From Candidatus Hydrothermarchaeota archaeon (GTDB taxonomy: Archaea; Hydrothermarchaeota; Hydrothermarchaeia; Hydrothermarchaeales; WAQR01): DNA of 7,211 nt. Positions 1 through 6,144 of this stretch are shown in pieces (within the stretch, counting starts at the first letter, position 1; the number at the start of each line of letters is the position of its first letter). A model generated the notes under the pieces. That model had not been told where the DNA came from and made no database searches. It saw only the letters and a program-made list of their open reading frames with translations. The stretch is from the NCBI GenBank assembly GCA_015520145.1, contig WAQR01000139.1, forward strand, positions 1-7,211. The letters are read 5' to 3'. The position numbers were made by a program, and so were the translations under genes.

Positions 1-141
1 GCGTATAACAAGCGGTATCTGGTTTCGTGCCTTCGGCACTTCGCCCAAATCCTCGCCTGTCGGCTCGGACTTCACATACCCACCATCCGTTATTTCCCTC
101 CAACTCCTCCCTCCGGCCCCCCTAAATCTCCGCAACACCCT
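1..141. other. Gene-free structured stretch downstream of copA
   Basis: No credible coding region is seen here. The segment holds a perfect 5-bp hairpin, GTGCC-TTC-GGCAC, at 27-39. Around it are two nested complementary pairs: ATAAC (5-9) with GTTAT (89-93), and GGTAT (14-18) with ATACC (76-80). On the minus strand, which is the copA reading direction, this gives a long imperfect stem-loop ending in GTTATAC, a layout that loosely recalls an integron attC site. A pyrimidine-rich tract at about 94-130 becomes a G-rich run in the copA transcript. No T-tract terminator for copA is visible before the window edge. The function is unknown, and the fold may simply be 3' structure of the copA mRNA. 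Confidence 0.3.
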
Positions 142-2700
142 CTATCTCCGGCATGAATCTGCACCGTACCCGGCCTCAGAAATCGCCTTTCTTATCATAT
201 CCTCACTGACCGAGCCATCATGGAGTATTATCAGCTCCTTTGTGTCCATCCTCCCCTCGACTTTTCTTATACCATTATATTTCTTAAGGACCTTTCTAAT
301 CTTGAAAAGACAGCTCTCGCAGTGCATCGTAGGTACTGTAAGGCCAATCCTTTTTAGGGTCTTTTCCCTGTCTCTTTCTTTTGCCTTAAAGCCAAGGTGG
401 GCAGGTATAGAAGTAATCTTGCCTTTAAGCCCGTGACTCGCCTTAAAGCCAAGGTGGGCAGGTATAGAAGTAATCTTGCCTTTAAGCCTCACACCAAAGG
501 AATTCAGCAGGACAGTGCTCACACTCAACGCCATTGCTACCATGGCCCATGCAGGATGGACGAGTCCTGTTGTTGCAAGGGGGATGCCTATCCCGTTGAA
601 AGAAAATGCCAGGACAAGATTCTGTACAGTTTTCTTGTAGCTGTTCCTGCTGATGTGAAACGCATCTATCACGCTATTGAGGCGGTCCCCAACGATGACA
701 ATATCAGAAGATTCAATAGCTATGTCGGTCCCGGCACCTATGGCAATCCCCACATCTGCCTGCATCAATGCCGGTGCATCATTTATCCCGTCCCCTACCA
801 TGGCCGTGCGGTAGCCCTGCTGCTGGAGTTCTCTGATCTTCCTGGACTTCTCATCAGGGAGTACGCGCGCAAAAACCTCTCTAATACCCACCTCCAAAGC
901 CACGCTTTGCGCGGTCTTCTCGTTGTCGCCAGTCACCATCACCGGTTCAATTCCAATCTCCTTCAGTCTCGAGACGAACTCCTTCGCATCCTCTTTGAGC
1001 ACGTCAGATATCGCAATTACCCCTGCAATAGAGTCGTCCACCGAAACCAGGATGGACGTATTGCCCCTGCCCTCGATTTCATCCAGCTTTTTTAATACTT
1101 CGTCTCTCATCTCAGCTCTCTTATCGGAATCATCTAAATCCCGCCCGACACCACCAGATACAAGTTCACGTGTTCCAGCTCTGATAATTTTTCCATTTAC
1201 CCAGGCTCTTACACCCTGCCCTGGTACGGCTTCAAATTCCTCGGGATCATAAATCGGTATATCTTCCCCACTGACATACTCGACGACTGCCCTTGCCAGG
1301 GGATGCTCAGAACGCCTTTCAGCACTCGCAACAAGGCTTAGTAACTCCTCTCTTTTAAAGTCATTTGAGGTAACGACCTCTCTTACCGTTGGCAGTCCCT
1401 TAGTCAGTGTGCCAGTCTTGTCAATCACAATCTTCCTGACATCTTTGAAGACCTGGAAGGCGTCCCCACTGCGCATGAGTATGCCTTTGCCGGCAGCCAT
1501 CCCGCTGCCCCTTATAATGGCAAGGGGTGTGGCCATCCCCAGTGCGCACGGGTAGCCCATGACAAGAACCGAGATGGCTGCATAGATCCCCCTTACATAG
1601 TTCGGCTCGTCCTGAAATATCCAGCCAGCCAGAATCCAGAACAGAAGAGCCCCTGCCGAGAAGAAGATTACACCCGGAACAAAATATTTGAGTATCCTGT
1701 CAACAAGCTGAAGTATGCCGGGCTTTAGTGCCTTTGCCTCTTCGACGTGCCTTGCAACGTTAAAGAGAAAACTTTCCTCGCCCGTGCGTGTAACCCGGAT
1801 TTTTACTGCACCAGTGCCGTTTATCGAGCCGCCAATTACCTCACCGCCAGCAGAAACGTCAACAGGAAGCGGCTCACCTGTAACAAGGGAAAAGTCCACA
1901 CTTGTGTGCCCCTCTACGACCTCACCGTCAACAGGTATCCTCTCACCCGGGAGAACAAGCACAATGTCCCCTCTCCTGATTTCCTCGATTGGCACTGTCC
2001 TTTCCTCTTCCTTCTTCTCCCCCTCTTTGACGACAACCCTCGCTTCCTGGGGCTGCATCTCTAAAAGCTTTCTGACCGCCTGGGAACTCCTTGTCTTGAC
2101 CAGTGCAGAGACATAGCCGCTGAGTATGTGGTAGGTGGTCAAAAACACGGTAACTCCAAGAAAATCCGGAATAGGAAACGCTGGTAAAAAGAATCCGAGC
2201 AGCCCCCCGCCAAGTGCGCCAATTGCACCGAGACTCAGGAGAACGTGCTGGTTTGCAATACCTTTTCTACCTGCCCTGTATGCCATGATGAGTATGTGCC
2301 TGCCCAACCCAAAGAGAGTGACAACGGCCAGTGTGAGCATAATCCATTTAAAATACGGCGAACGAATCCCGCTCCACATCACACTCATCAGGCTAAAGGA
2401 GATAATACTAAGTGTGCCTGCTGCAAGAACCCTCCTCTTCTCACGCTTTAATAAACGCTCCTCCTCTTCAAAGGACTTAAGCTTTTTTGGATCTTTTATG
2501 GTATATCCAAGACCTGATAACACGTCTTTTATCTTTCCAGGAGTTATGATTTCAGGGTCATAGGTTATAAGTGCCTCCTCATGGGCCATGTTGACATTTA
2601 CCTCTTTTACACCTTTTGTATTTGTGAGCGCTTTTTGGATGGTCTCGGTACAAAACGAGCACATCATCCCTCCAATCTTGAAATTGACCTTTGCTGTCAT
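142..2700 (-). CDS. copA: P1B-type heavy-metal (copper-like) transporting ATPase
   Basis: An 852-residue membrane pump predicted to export a soft metal, probably Cu(I), using ATP. Visible in order: an N-terminal HMA domain (GMMCSFC, Cys14/Cys17); about eight membrane helices; actuator TGE (Thr274-Glu276); the transport motif; the phosphorylated Asp427 in DKTGTLT; the His466-Pro467 nucleotide-domain motif; hinge GDGIND (Asp637); TM7 with Phe701-Asn702; TM8 with Met723; and a second HMA domain at the C terminus (MHCESC, Cys794/Cys797). The ATPase machinery is intact. The transport site is not canonical: CPC is replaced by Y383-P384-C385, the usual TM7 Tyr-Asn is Phe-Asn, and TM8 MxxSS is MALSV. 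Copper specificity is therefore inferred. A duplicated 19-residue linker lies at about 739-774. I chose ATG at 2700 over the GTG at 2715 because AGGTGA sits 5 nt upstream of the ATG. The gene is divergent from a likely metal-responsive regulator. The stop is TAG. Confidence 0.93.
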   Translation of the reverse strand: MTAKVNFKIGGMMCSFCTETIQKALTNTKGVKEVNVNMAHEEALITYDPEIITPGKIKDVLSGLGYTIKDPKKLKSFEEEERLLKREKRRVLAAGTLSIISFSLMSVMWSGIRSPYFKWIMLTLAVVTLFGLGRHILIMAYRAGRKGIANQHVLLSLGAIGALGGGLLGFFLPAFPIPDFLGVTVFLTTYHILSGYVSALVKTRSSQAVRKLLEMQPQEARVVVKEGEKKEEERTVPIEEIRRGDIVLVLPGERIPVDGEVVEGHTSVDFSLVTGEPLPVDVSAGGEVIGGSINGTGAVKIRVTRTGEESFLFNVARHVEEAKALKPGILQLVDRILKYFVPGVIFFSAGALLFWILAGWIFQDEPNYVRGIYAAISVLVMGYPCALGMATPLAIIRGSGMAAGKGILMRSGDAFQVFKDVRKIVIDKTGTLTKGLPTVREVVTSNDFKREELLSLVASAERRSEHPLARAVVEYVSGEDIPIYDPEEFEAVPGQGVRAWVNGKIIRAGTRELVSGGVGRDLDDSDKRAEMRDEVLKKLDEIEGRGNTSILVSVDDSIAGVIAISDVLKEDAKEFVSRLKEIGIEPVMVTGDNEKTAQSVALEVGIREVFARVLPDEKSRKIRELQQQGYRTAMVGDGINDAPALMQADVGIAIGAGTDIAIESSDIVIVGDRLNSVIDAFHISRNSYKKTVQNLVLAFSFNGIGIPLATTGLVHPAWAMVAMALSVSTVLLNSFGVRLKGKITSIPAHLGFKASHGLKGKITSIPAHLGFKAKERDREKTLKRIGLTVPTMHCESCLFKIRKVLKKYNGIRKVEGRMDTKELIILHDGSVSEDMIRKAISEAGYGADSCRR
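383..488 (-). repeat. Two perfect tandem 49-bp repeats inside copA
   Basis: Copies at 383-431 and 440-488 are identical over 49 bp and separated by 8 bp, giving a 57-bp period (19 codons) that keeps the copA frame. In copA the units encode LKGKITSIPAHLGFKA twice, between the last membrane helix and the C-terminal HMA domain. Each unit has imperfect terminal inverted repeats, GGCTTAAAGGC and GGCTTTAAGGC on the minus strand, which pair at 9 of 11 positions. A diverged relative lies at 6136-6203. The perfect identity suggests a recent duplication or active homogenisation. Confidence 0.95.
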
Positions 2701-2705
2701 GGTCT

Positions 2706-2711
2706 TCACCT
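2706..2711 (-). promoter_or_regulatory. Ribosome binding site deciding the copA start
   Basis: On the minus strand AGGTGA is followed by 5 nt and then ATG (2700). This is a strong match to the archaeal anti-Shine-Dalgarno sequence. The site overlaps the upstream GTG alternative (2715), which has no comparable site of its own, so the shorter protein is preferred. Confidence 0.75.
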
Positions 2712-2787
2712 TCACTATATTATTACCATATTATTTCAACATCTACAATAAATTTCGTAATACTCCAATATTATTGACAATGTTAGA
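2712..2787. promoter_or_regulatory. Divergent promoter region of copA and its regulator
   Basis: A very A/T-rich gap lies between the two divergent genes. On the minus strand AAATTTATTG (about 2744-2754) could be the copA TATA box, placing the transcript start shortly before its ribosome binding site. On the plus strand, AATATTATT (2767-2775) or AATAAATTT (2747-2755) could serve the regulator gene. The octamer ATATTATT occurs three times, at 2717, 2728 and 2768. The first two are 11 bp apart, one helical turn. These are candidate operator half-sites, but in A/T-rich DNA they could equally be core promoter sequence. Confidence 0.5.
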
Positions 2788-3366
2788 ATGGTGACATATA
2801 TCTGTGGAAACATGACAGAGGTCTTTGAAAAGCCTGTAAAGCAGGTCGAGATACTTACAACAGATGCCGGCAGGGCAAAGGCGATAGGAGACCCCATCAG
2901 GTCAGCGATACTCCATATCCTCTCTGAAAAAGAAGGGTCTATTGCAGATATCAGGGCAAAGCTTGGCAGGAAAGGGATTGATATCGCACCGACAACCGTA
3001 AGGCACCACCTGGACATCCTCAAAAAGGCAGGGCTGGTCGAACTGACCAGGCTTGTGGACTCCCGGGGCGGCATGCTGAAGTATTACGCTTCCAGCGTCC
3101 GCCTCATTGGACATAAGGCCCCGGAGGACTTTGACGAGAAGCTTAAAATAGCGATTGACGAGGCCGGTGATGGAATACTCGAGATCCTGAGAAAGATAGT
3201 GAAAAATCACAAAGATGCCATAAAGGATACTGCAAAATCTCTCAAGCCCTGTCCGTACTGTAGTGAAAAGCACTTTATGGAGTACGTCATACTCGAGGTT
3301 ATGAACAGAGGAACCGCAAAGGCCATGCAGGATAAGAAATTTAAAGCCCTGCTTGAAGAGAAATAG
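2788..3366 (+). CDS. ArsR-like winged-helix regulator with CxxC-x3-H, probable metal sensor
   Basis: A 192-residue cytoplasmic DNA-binding protein. The N-terminal half is a winged helix of the ArsR/HTH_5 type: the GDPIRSAILHIL helix, then IADIRAKL, the recognition region TTVRHHLDILKKAGLV, and a wing around RGGMLKYY. A C-terminal helical extension carries CPYCSEKH (Cys147, Cys150 and His154 counted from ATG 2812), a compact thiol/His site suited to Cu(I), Zn or Fe. It diverges from the metal ATPase gene across about 87 bp, the usual position of an export-pump regulator, so metal-responsive control of copA is inferred. The start is uncertain. ATG 2788 has no ribosome site, while in-frame ATG 2812 (giving MTEVFEKP, 184 residues) has a weak GTGGA just upstream and gives a more family-like N terminus. 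A general ArsR-type repressor unrelated to metal remains possible. Confidence 0.87.
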   Translation: MVTYICGNMTEVFEKPVKQVEILTTDAGRAKAIGDPIRSAILHILSEKEGSIADIRAKLGRKGIDIAPTTVRHHLDILKKAGLVELTRLVDSRGGMLKYYASSVRLIGHKAPEDFDEKLKIAIDEAGDGILEILRKIVKNHKDAIKDTAKSLKPCPYCSEKHFMEYVILEVMNRGTAKAMQDKKFKALLEEK

Positions 3367-3394
3367 ATATCAACATACTTCCATTATAGCGGAG

Positions 3395-3422
3395 TTAAGA
3401 TTTTAGAATTAAGATTTAATAT
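3395..3422 (+). promoter_or_regulatory. Likely promoter of the histidine kinase gene
   Basis: TTTAATAT (3415-3422) is a plausible archaeal TATA box with purine-rich sequence upstream. Transcription would start near 3446, leaving a leader of about 30 nt before ATG 3479. The nonamer TTAAGATTT occurs twice, at 3395-3403 and 3409-3417, the second overlapping the TATA box. It could be a regulator site. Confidence 0.45.
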
Positions 3423-3478
3423 CTATACGCACCGATATGTATAATAAGGAATGGAGATATAATAAGGATACTGAGAAA

Positions 3479-4942
3479 ATGGCAAAGATTATGGTAGTGG
3501 ATGACGAAGTAAATGTGAGATACCTTATCAAACGAAAAATGGAAACAGAAGGACACAAAGTTATCGAGGCAGGCAGTGGAGCAGAGTGTCTCAAACTACT
3601 GAAAAAGAGGCCAGACATAATCCTCCTGGATATCATGATGCCAAAAATGGACGGTATCCAGGTACTCGATTCGATTAGGAAACGGGATGCAGATATACCG
3701 ATAATAATTATAACTGCATACGGGTCTGAAAAACTGGCATCCCAGGCAATACATCTTGGAGCTGACGATTATATAACAAAGCCTCTCGACCTTAACTATC
3801 TAACACTCGTCATAAAAGATAAACTTGAAAAAGCGAACCTGAAAAAGGAACGAAGGGAATATTACAAAAGACTTGAGGCGATGGTTGAGGAGATCAAAAG
3901 GACAAAGGACTTCTTAAACAGCATCATAGAAAGCTCTCTCGACTCTATTATAACCACTGATTTGAAAGGGAATATAACATCATTTAGCAAAGGTGCTGAG
4001 AAAACACTGGGGTATACTGCAAGAGAGATGATAGGCAGGTCGATTCTTGATCTGTATCCTAAAAAATTGAGGGATCAGGGTGCGTGGCCAAAGATCCTCT
4101 TAAAAGGGGAGGAGATTAAAAATAAAACTGTAAAGATGGTTGATAAGAAAGGGAGGCATATCGACATAAGCCTCTCACTTTCTTTGATGAGGAACTCTTC
4201 TGGAAATCCGATAGGTACAGTCGGTGTTGGCAGGGATATCACAAAAGAGAGGAGGCTGGAACAGCAGCTTCTTCAGTCAGATAAACTTGCGTCCATTGGA
4301 CAACTTGCATCTGGTGTCGCACATGAGATAAACAATCCCCTTGGCAATATCTCTCTTTATGCCCTGCTGCTAAGAGAGGATATCCTGGAAGGGAAACCCA
4401 GGGTTGAGGATATCGAAGTCATATTAGAGCAGATAGAGGCGGCATCAAAAATCGTATCTGACCTGCTTGATTTCTCCCACCAGTATAGACCCGCATTTTT
4501 GCGTGTGGATGTCAACGAGACGATAAATAAGACACTTAGAGTAGTAGACCATCAGCTATCAGTAAATGGCATAACTGTTGAAAAAAAGCTGGCAAAAAAT
4601 TTACCGGAGATAAGAGGAGATATCGGGAAACTCCAGCAGGTGTTTTTGAATCTTATAGTTAATGCCTTCCAGGCAATGCCTGATGGAGGGAAACTGACAC
4701 TTATTACAAGGAAAGAGAATAATCGCGTGTATGTCTGGGTAAAAGATACTGGTATCGGCATCCCGGAAAAACATCTAAGTAAGATCTTTGATCCATTTTT
4801 TACAACAAAGCCCGTAGGCGAGGGGACGGGGCTTGGACTCTCTGTTACACACGGGATTGTGAAAGAACATAAAGGAGAAATAACTGTGGATAGCAAGGTT
4901 GGTGTCGGAACTACTTTCAAAATAACATTCCCAATTGAATAA
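3479..4942 (+). CDS. Receiver-PAS-histidine kinase
   Basis: A 487-residue soluble sensor kinase with no membrane segment. Domains in order: an N-terminal receiver (about 1-120) with acidic pair Asp8/Asp9, phospho-acceptor Asp51, Thr79 and Lys101, all intact; a short charged helix; a PAS domain (about 140-255); a HisKA dimerisation domain with phospho-His282 in VAHEINNPL; and a HATPase domain with N-box Asn395, DTGIGIP (Asp423), FDPFFTTK and GTGLGLS. It should autophosphorylate in response to a ligand or upstream signal, with its own receiver as input or phosphate sink. I chose ATG 3479 because the protein then begins MAKIMVVDDE, as receivers do; the earlier ATG 3437 adds 14 residues of low plausibility. 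A weak AAGGA lies about 10 nt upstream. The likely partner is the response regulator at 5473-6144. TTTTT at 4943-4947 may end the transcript. Confidence 0.96.
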   Translation: MAKIMVVDDEVNVRYLIKRKMETEGHKVIEAGSGAECLKLLKKRPDIILLDIMMPKMDGIQVLDSIRKRDADIPIIIITAYGSEKLASQAIHLGADDYITKPLDLNYLTLVIKDKLEKANLKKERREYYKRLEAMVEEIKRTKDFLNSIIESSLDSIITTDLKGNITSFSKGAEKTLGYTAREMIGRSILDLYPKKLRDQGAWPKILLKGEEIKNKTVKMVDKKGRHIDISLSLSLMRNSSGNPIGTVGVGRDITKERRLEQQLLQSDKLASIGQLASGVAHEINNPLGNISLYALLLREDILEGKPRVEDIEVILEQIEAASKIVSDLLDFSHQYRPAFLRVDVNETINKTLRVVDHQLSVNGITVEKKLAKNLPEIRGDIGKLQQVFLNLIVNAFQAMPDGGKLTLITRKENNRVYVWVKDTGIGIPEKHLSKIFDPFFTTKPVGEGTGLGLSVTHGIVKEHKGEITVDSKVGVGTTFKITFPIE

Positions 4943-4947
4943 TTTTT
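4943..4947 (+). terminator. T-tract after the kinase gene
   Basis: TTTTT follows the TAA stop directly, with further T-rich sequence to about 4980. Archaeal RNA polymerase can terminate at T-rich tracts without a hairpin, so this is a plausible but weak terminator. It lies just upstream of the next promoter. Confidence 0.35.
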
Positions 4948-4999
4948 CAATGATTTCCTTCATATCTAAAATTCTATCTAAAAATTATTCAAAAAAAAA

Positions 5000-5008
5000 T
5001 TTATATAT
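5000..5008 (+). promoter_or_regulatory. Strong TATA box for the small-gene/response-regulator unit
   Basis: TTTATATAT is preceded by an A-run (4991-4999) and is the best TATA match in the window. Transcription is expected to start at about 5027-5035, giving a leader of about 90-100 nt before ATG 5126. It separates the downstream pair from the kinase gene as its own transcription unit. Confidence 0.7.
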
Positions 5009-5051
5009 TGCAAGATACTATTTACATATTATTCACACGCCACGCACTCTG

Positions 5052-5112
5052 AGGGATATTGGGGGAGGGAATTCCACCCATATCTCTGTAAATTCCACTC
5101 CCCCCTCTTTTT
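5052..5112 (+). promoter_or_regulatory. Structured leader: competing hairpins and terminator-like element
   Basis: Arms 5061-5073 and 5091-5104 form a 13-bp stem with a single bulged A (5097). The stem is G/C-rich at its base and is followed by TCTTTTT (5106-5112), the look of an intrinsic terminator. An alternative stem pairs 5052-5063 with 5077-5087 (11 pairs, one G-U, one bulged T) and shares bases 5061-5063 with the first, so the two cannot coexist. If the terminator stem is open, CTCC (5098-5101) can also pair with GGAG (5114-5117) of the ribosome binding site. This layout suggests an attenuator or riboswitch-like control. A short independent RNA ending at the T-tract is the main alternative. 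Confidence 0.5.
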
Positions 5113-5117
5113 AGGAG
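5113..5117 (+). promoter_or_regulatory. Ribosome binding site of the small gene
   Basis: AGGAG lies 2 nt before ATG 5120 and 8 nt before in-frame ATG 5126. A 2-nt spacing is too short, so 5126 is the favoured start. The site sits immediately after the T-tract of the leader hairpin. Confidence 0.75.
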
Positions 5118-5125
5118 AAATGAAA

Positions 5126-5461
5126 ATGGAAACGCCGATATATGACGAGAAAAAAATCGAAATAAAATGTGTTCGCTGGCTTAGGGACAAATTCAATATC
5201 GATGCCAAGGTACTGTCGATGAAACCACTGACCAGAGAGGAAATAGATACAAGTCTTGGGCTTTTGGGAATAAAATTCGATTTCAAAACACATGATGGTC
5301 GGATCGGAGATTCGGTAGTTTTTTTTAAACTCGAAGAGATACACGGTTCAGAAATCTATAAATATGCTGATAAACAATTAAAATTAAAAGACGAAGATTC
5401 AAATAAATCGTTCCCATCTCGTCTATTAGACGAACAGGTTGAAGTAGGTATAACCTATTGA
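5126..5461 (+). CDS. Small protein of unknown function, upstream of a response regulator
   Basis: A 111-residue soluble protein that I do not recognise. It begins METPIYDEKK, is rich in charged residues, and has no signal peptide, membrane segment or cysteine pair (a single Cys lies near the start). A mixed alpha/beta fold is suggested by the middle stretch GIKFDFKTHDGRIGDSVVFF, which alternates like beta strands and is flanked by charged helical segments. It has a strong promoter, a structured leader and a well-spaced AGGAG. The following response regulator starts 11 nt after its stop, so the two are almost certainly co-transcribed. That position suggests a role in the same signalling pathway, such as an accessory or sensor-interacting protein, but this rests on context only. 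Confidence 0.68.
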   Translation: METPIYDEKKIEIKCVRWLRDKFNIDAKVLSMKPLTREEIDTSLGLLGIKFDFKTHDGRIGDSVVFFKLEEIHGSEIYKYADKQLKLKDEDSNKSFPSRLLDEQVEVGITY

Positions 5462-5472
5462 AGAGGGAAAGT

Positions 5473-6144
5473 ATGACAAATATCCTAGTAGTAGATGACG
5501 AACCTAGAATGCTTCAGGGACTTTCAAGGATTTTGATAAAAGAAGGATATTCTGTAGAAACTGCTGGGAATGGCAACGAGGCTATAGAGGAGATTTATCG
5601 TAAGAATTTTGACATCGTGGTTACAGATTTAAAAATGCCTGGAATCAACGGCATGGAGATTTTAAAGAAGGTGAAGATGAAGTCCCCTGAAACCAGCGTT
5701 GTTATGATTACAGGATTTGGTTCGATTCAAAATGCTGTTGAGGCCATGCGGCAGGGGGCATCGGATTATATAACCAAACCGTTTAACCCGGATAAACTGA
5801 GAAACTGTATAAGAGACGTTATCAAAGAAAAGAAATTTATGAGGTCAAAGGGGAGGATACTCGAATCACGCCATGAGAAATTTTCACCAGAAGATCTTGA
5901 CAAGATAATAAAGTCACTCTCCTACCTGACACGGAGAAGAATACTGAATATTTTAAGTTTAGGCCCTTCCAGTTTTACAAATATCCTCAATACATTGAAG
6001 ATTGATGACCCGACAAAACTGAGTTTTCATCTAAGGGTTCTTAAACAGTCAAAGCTTGTAAATCAGGACGAAGAAAAAAAATATTTTTTAACCTCAAAGG
6101 GAAAGAATGCATTTGAAATAATCGAGCAATTGAAGGAGGCTTAA
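5473..6144 (+). CDS. Response regulator: NtrC-like receiver fused to ArsR-like winged helix
   Basis: A 223-residue response regulator. The receiver (about 1-120) has Asp8/Asp9, phospho-acceptor Asp52, Thr80 and Lys102, with NtrC-style wording (DLKMPGINGMEIL, AMRQGASDYITKPF). After a charged linker, a winged helix (about 145-215) follows: LTRRRILNIL, SSFTNILNTL, recognition region KLSFHLRVLKQSKLV, and a wing ending KKYFLTSKG. In bacteria such receivers usually control AAA+ sigma-54 activators; here the output is a DNA-binding domain of archaeal style. Phosphorylation by the upstream kinase (3479-4942) is inferred. I chose ATG 5473 because GAGGG lies 5 nt upstream and the protein then starts MTNILVVDDE; the TTG at 5458 would overlap the previous stop. 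The stop codon at 6142-6144 lies inside a short repeat related to the one in copA. Confidence 0.94.
   Translation: MTNILVVDDEPRMLQGLSRILIKEGYSVETAGNGNEAIEEIYRKNFDIVVTDLKMPGINGMEILKKVKMKSPETSVVMITGFGSIQNAVEAMRQGASDYITKPFNPDKLRNCIRDVIKEKKFMRSKGRILESRHEKFSPEDLDKIIKSLSYLTRRRILNILSLGPSSFTNILNTLKIDDPTKLSFHLRVLKQSKLVNQDEEKKYFLTSKGKNAFEIIEQLKEA

Noticed and set aside
94..130. G-quadruplex in the copA 3' region (G-rich on the minus strand)
   Set aside because: The run has only three clear tracts of three or more G; the fourth would need a two-G tract, so the case is weak.
383..488. The tandem copA repeats as a CRISPR array
   Set aside because: There are only two copies with an 8-bp gap, lying in frame inside a gene and encoding protein. 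No spacer-length intervals and no cas genes are present.
397..1095. A 232-residue open frame on the plus strand inside copA
   Set aside because: It is antisense to the fully conserved copA coding sequence, has no ribosome site and reads as low-complexity shadow translation.
5120..5125. ATG 5120 as the start of the small gene
   Set aside because: It is only 2 nt from AGGAG; ATG 5126 in the same frame has an 8-nt spacing.
5458..5472. TTG 5458 as the response regulator start
   Set aside because: It overlaps the preceding stop codon and has no ribosome site, whereas ATG 5473 has GAGGG 5 nt upstream and gives the usual receiver N terminus.
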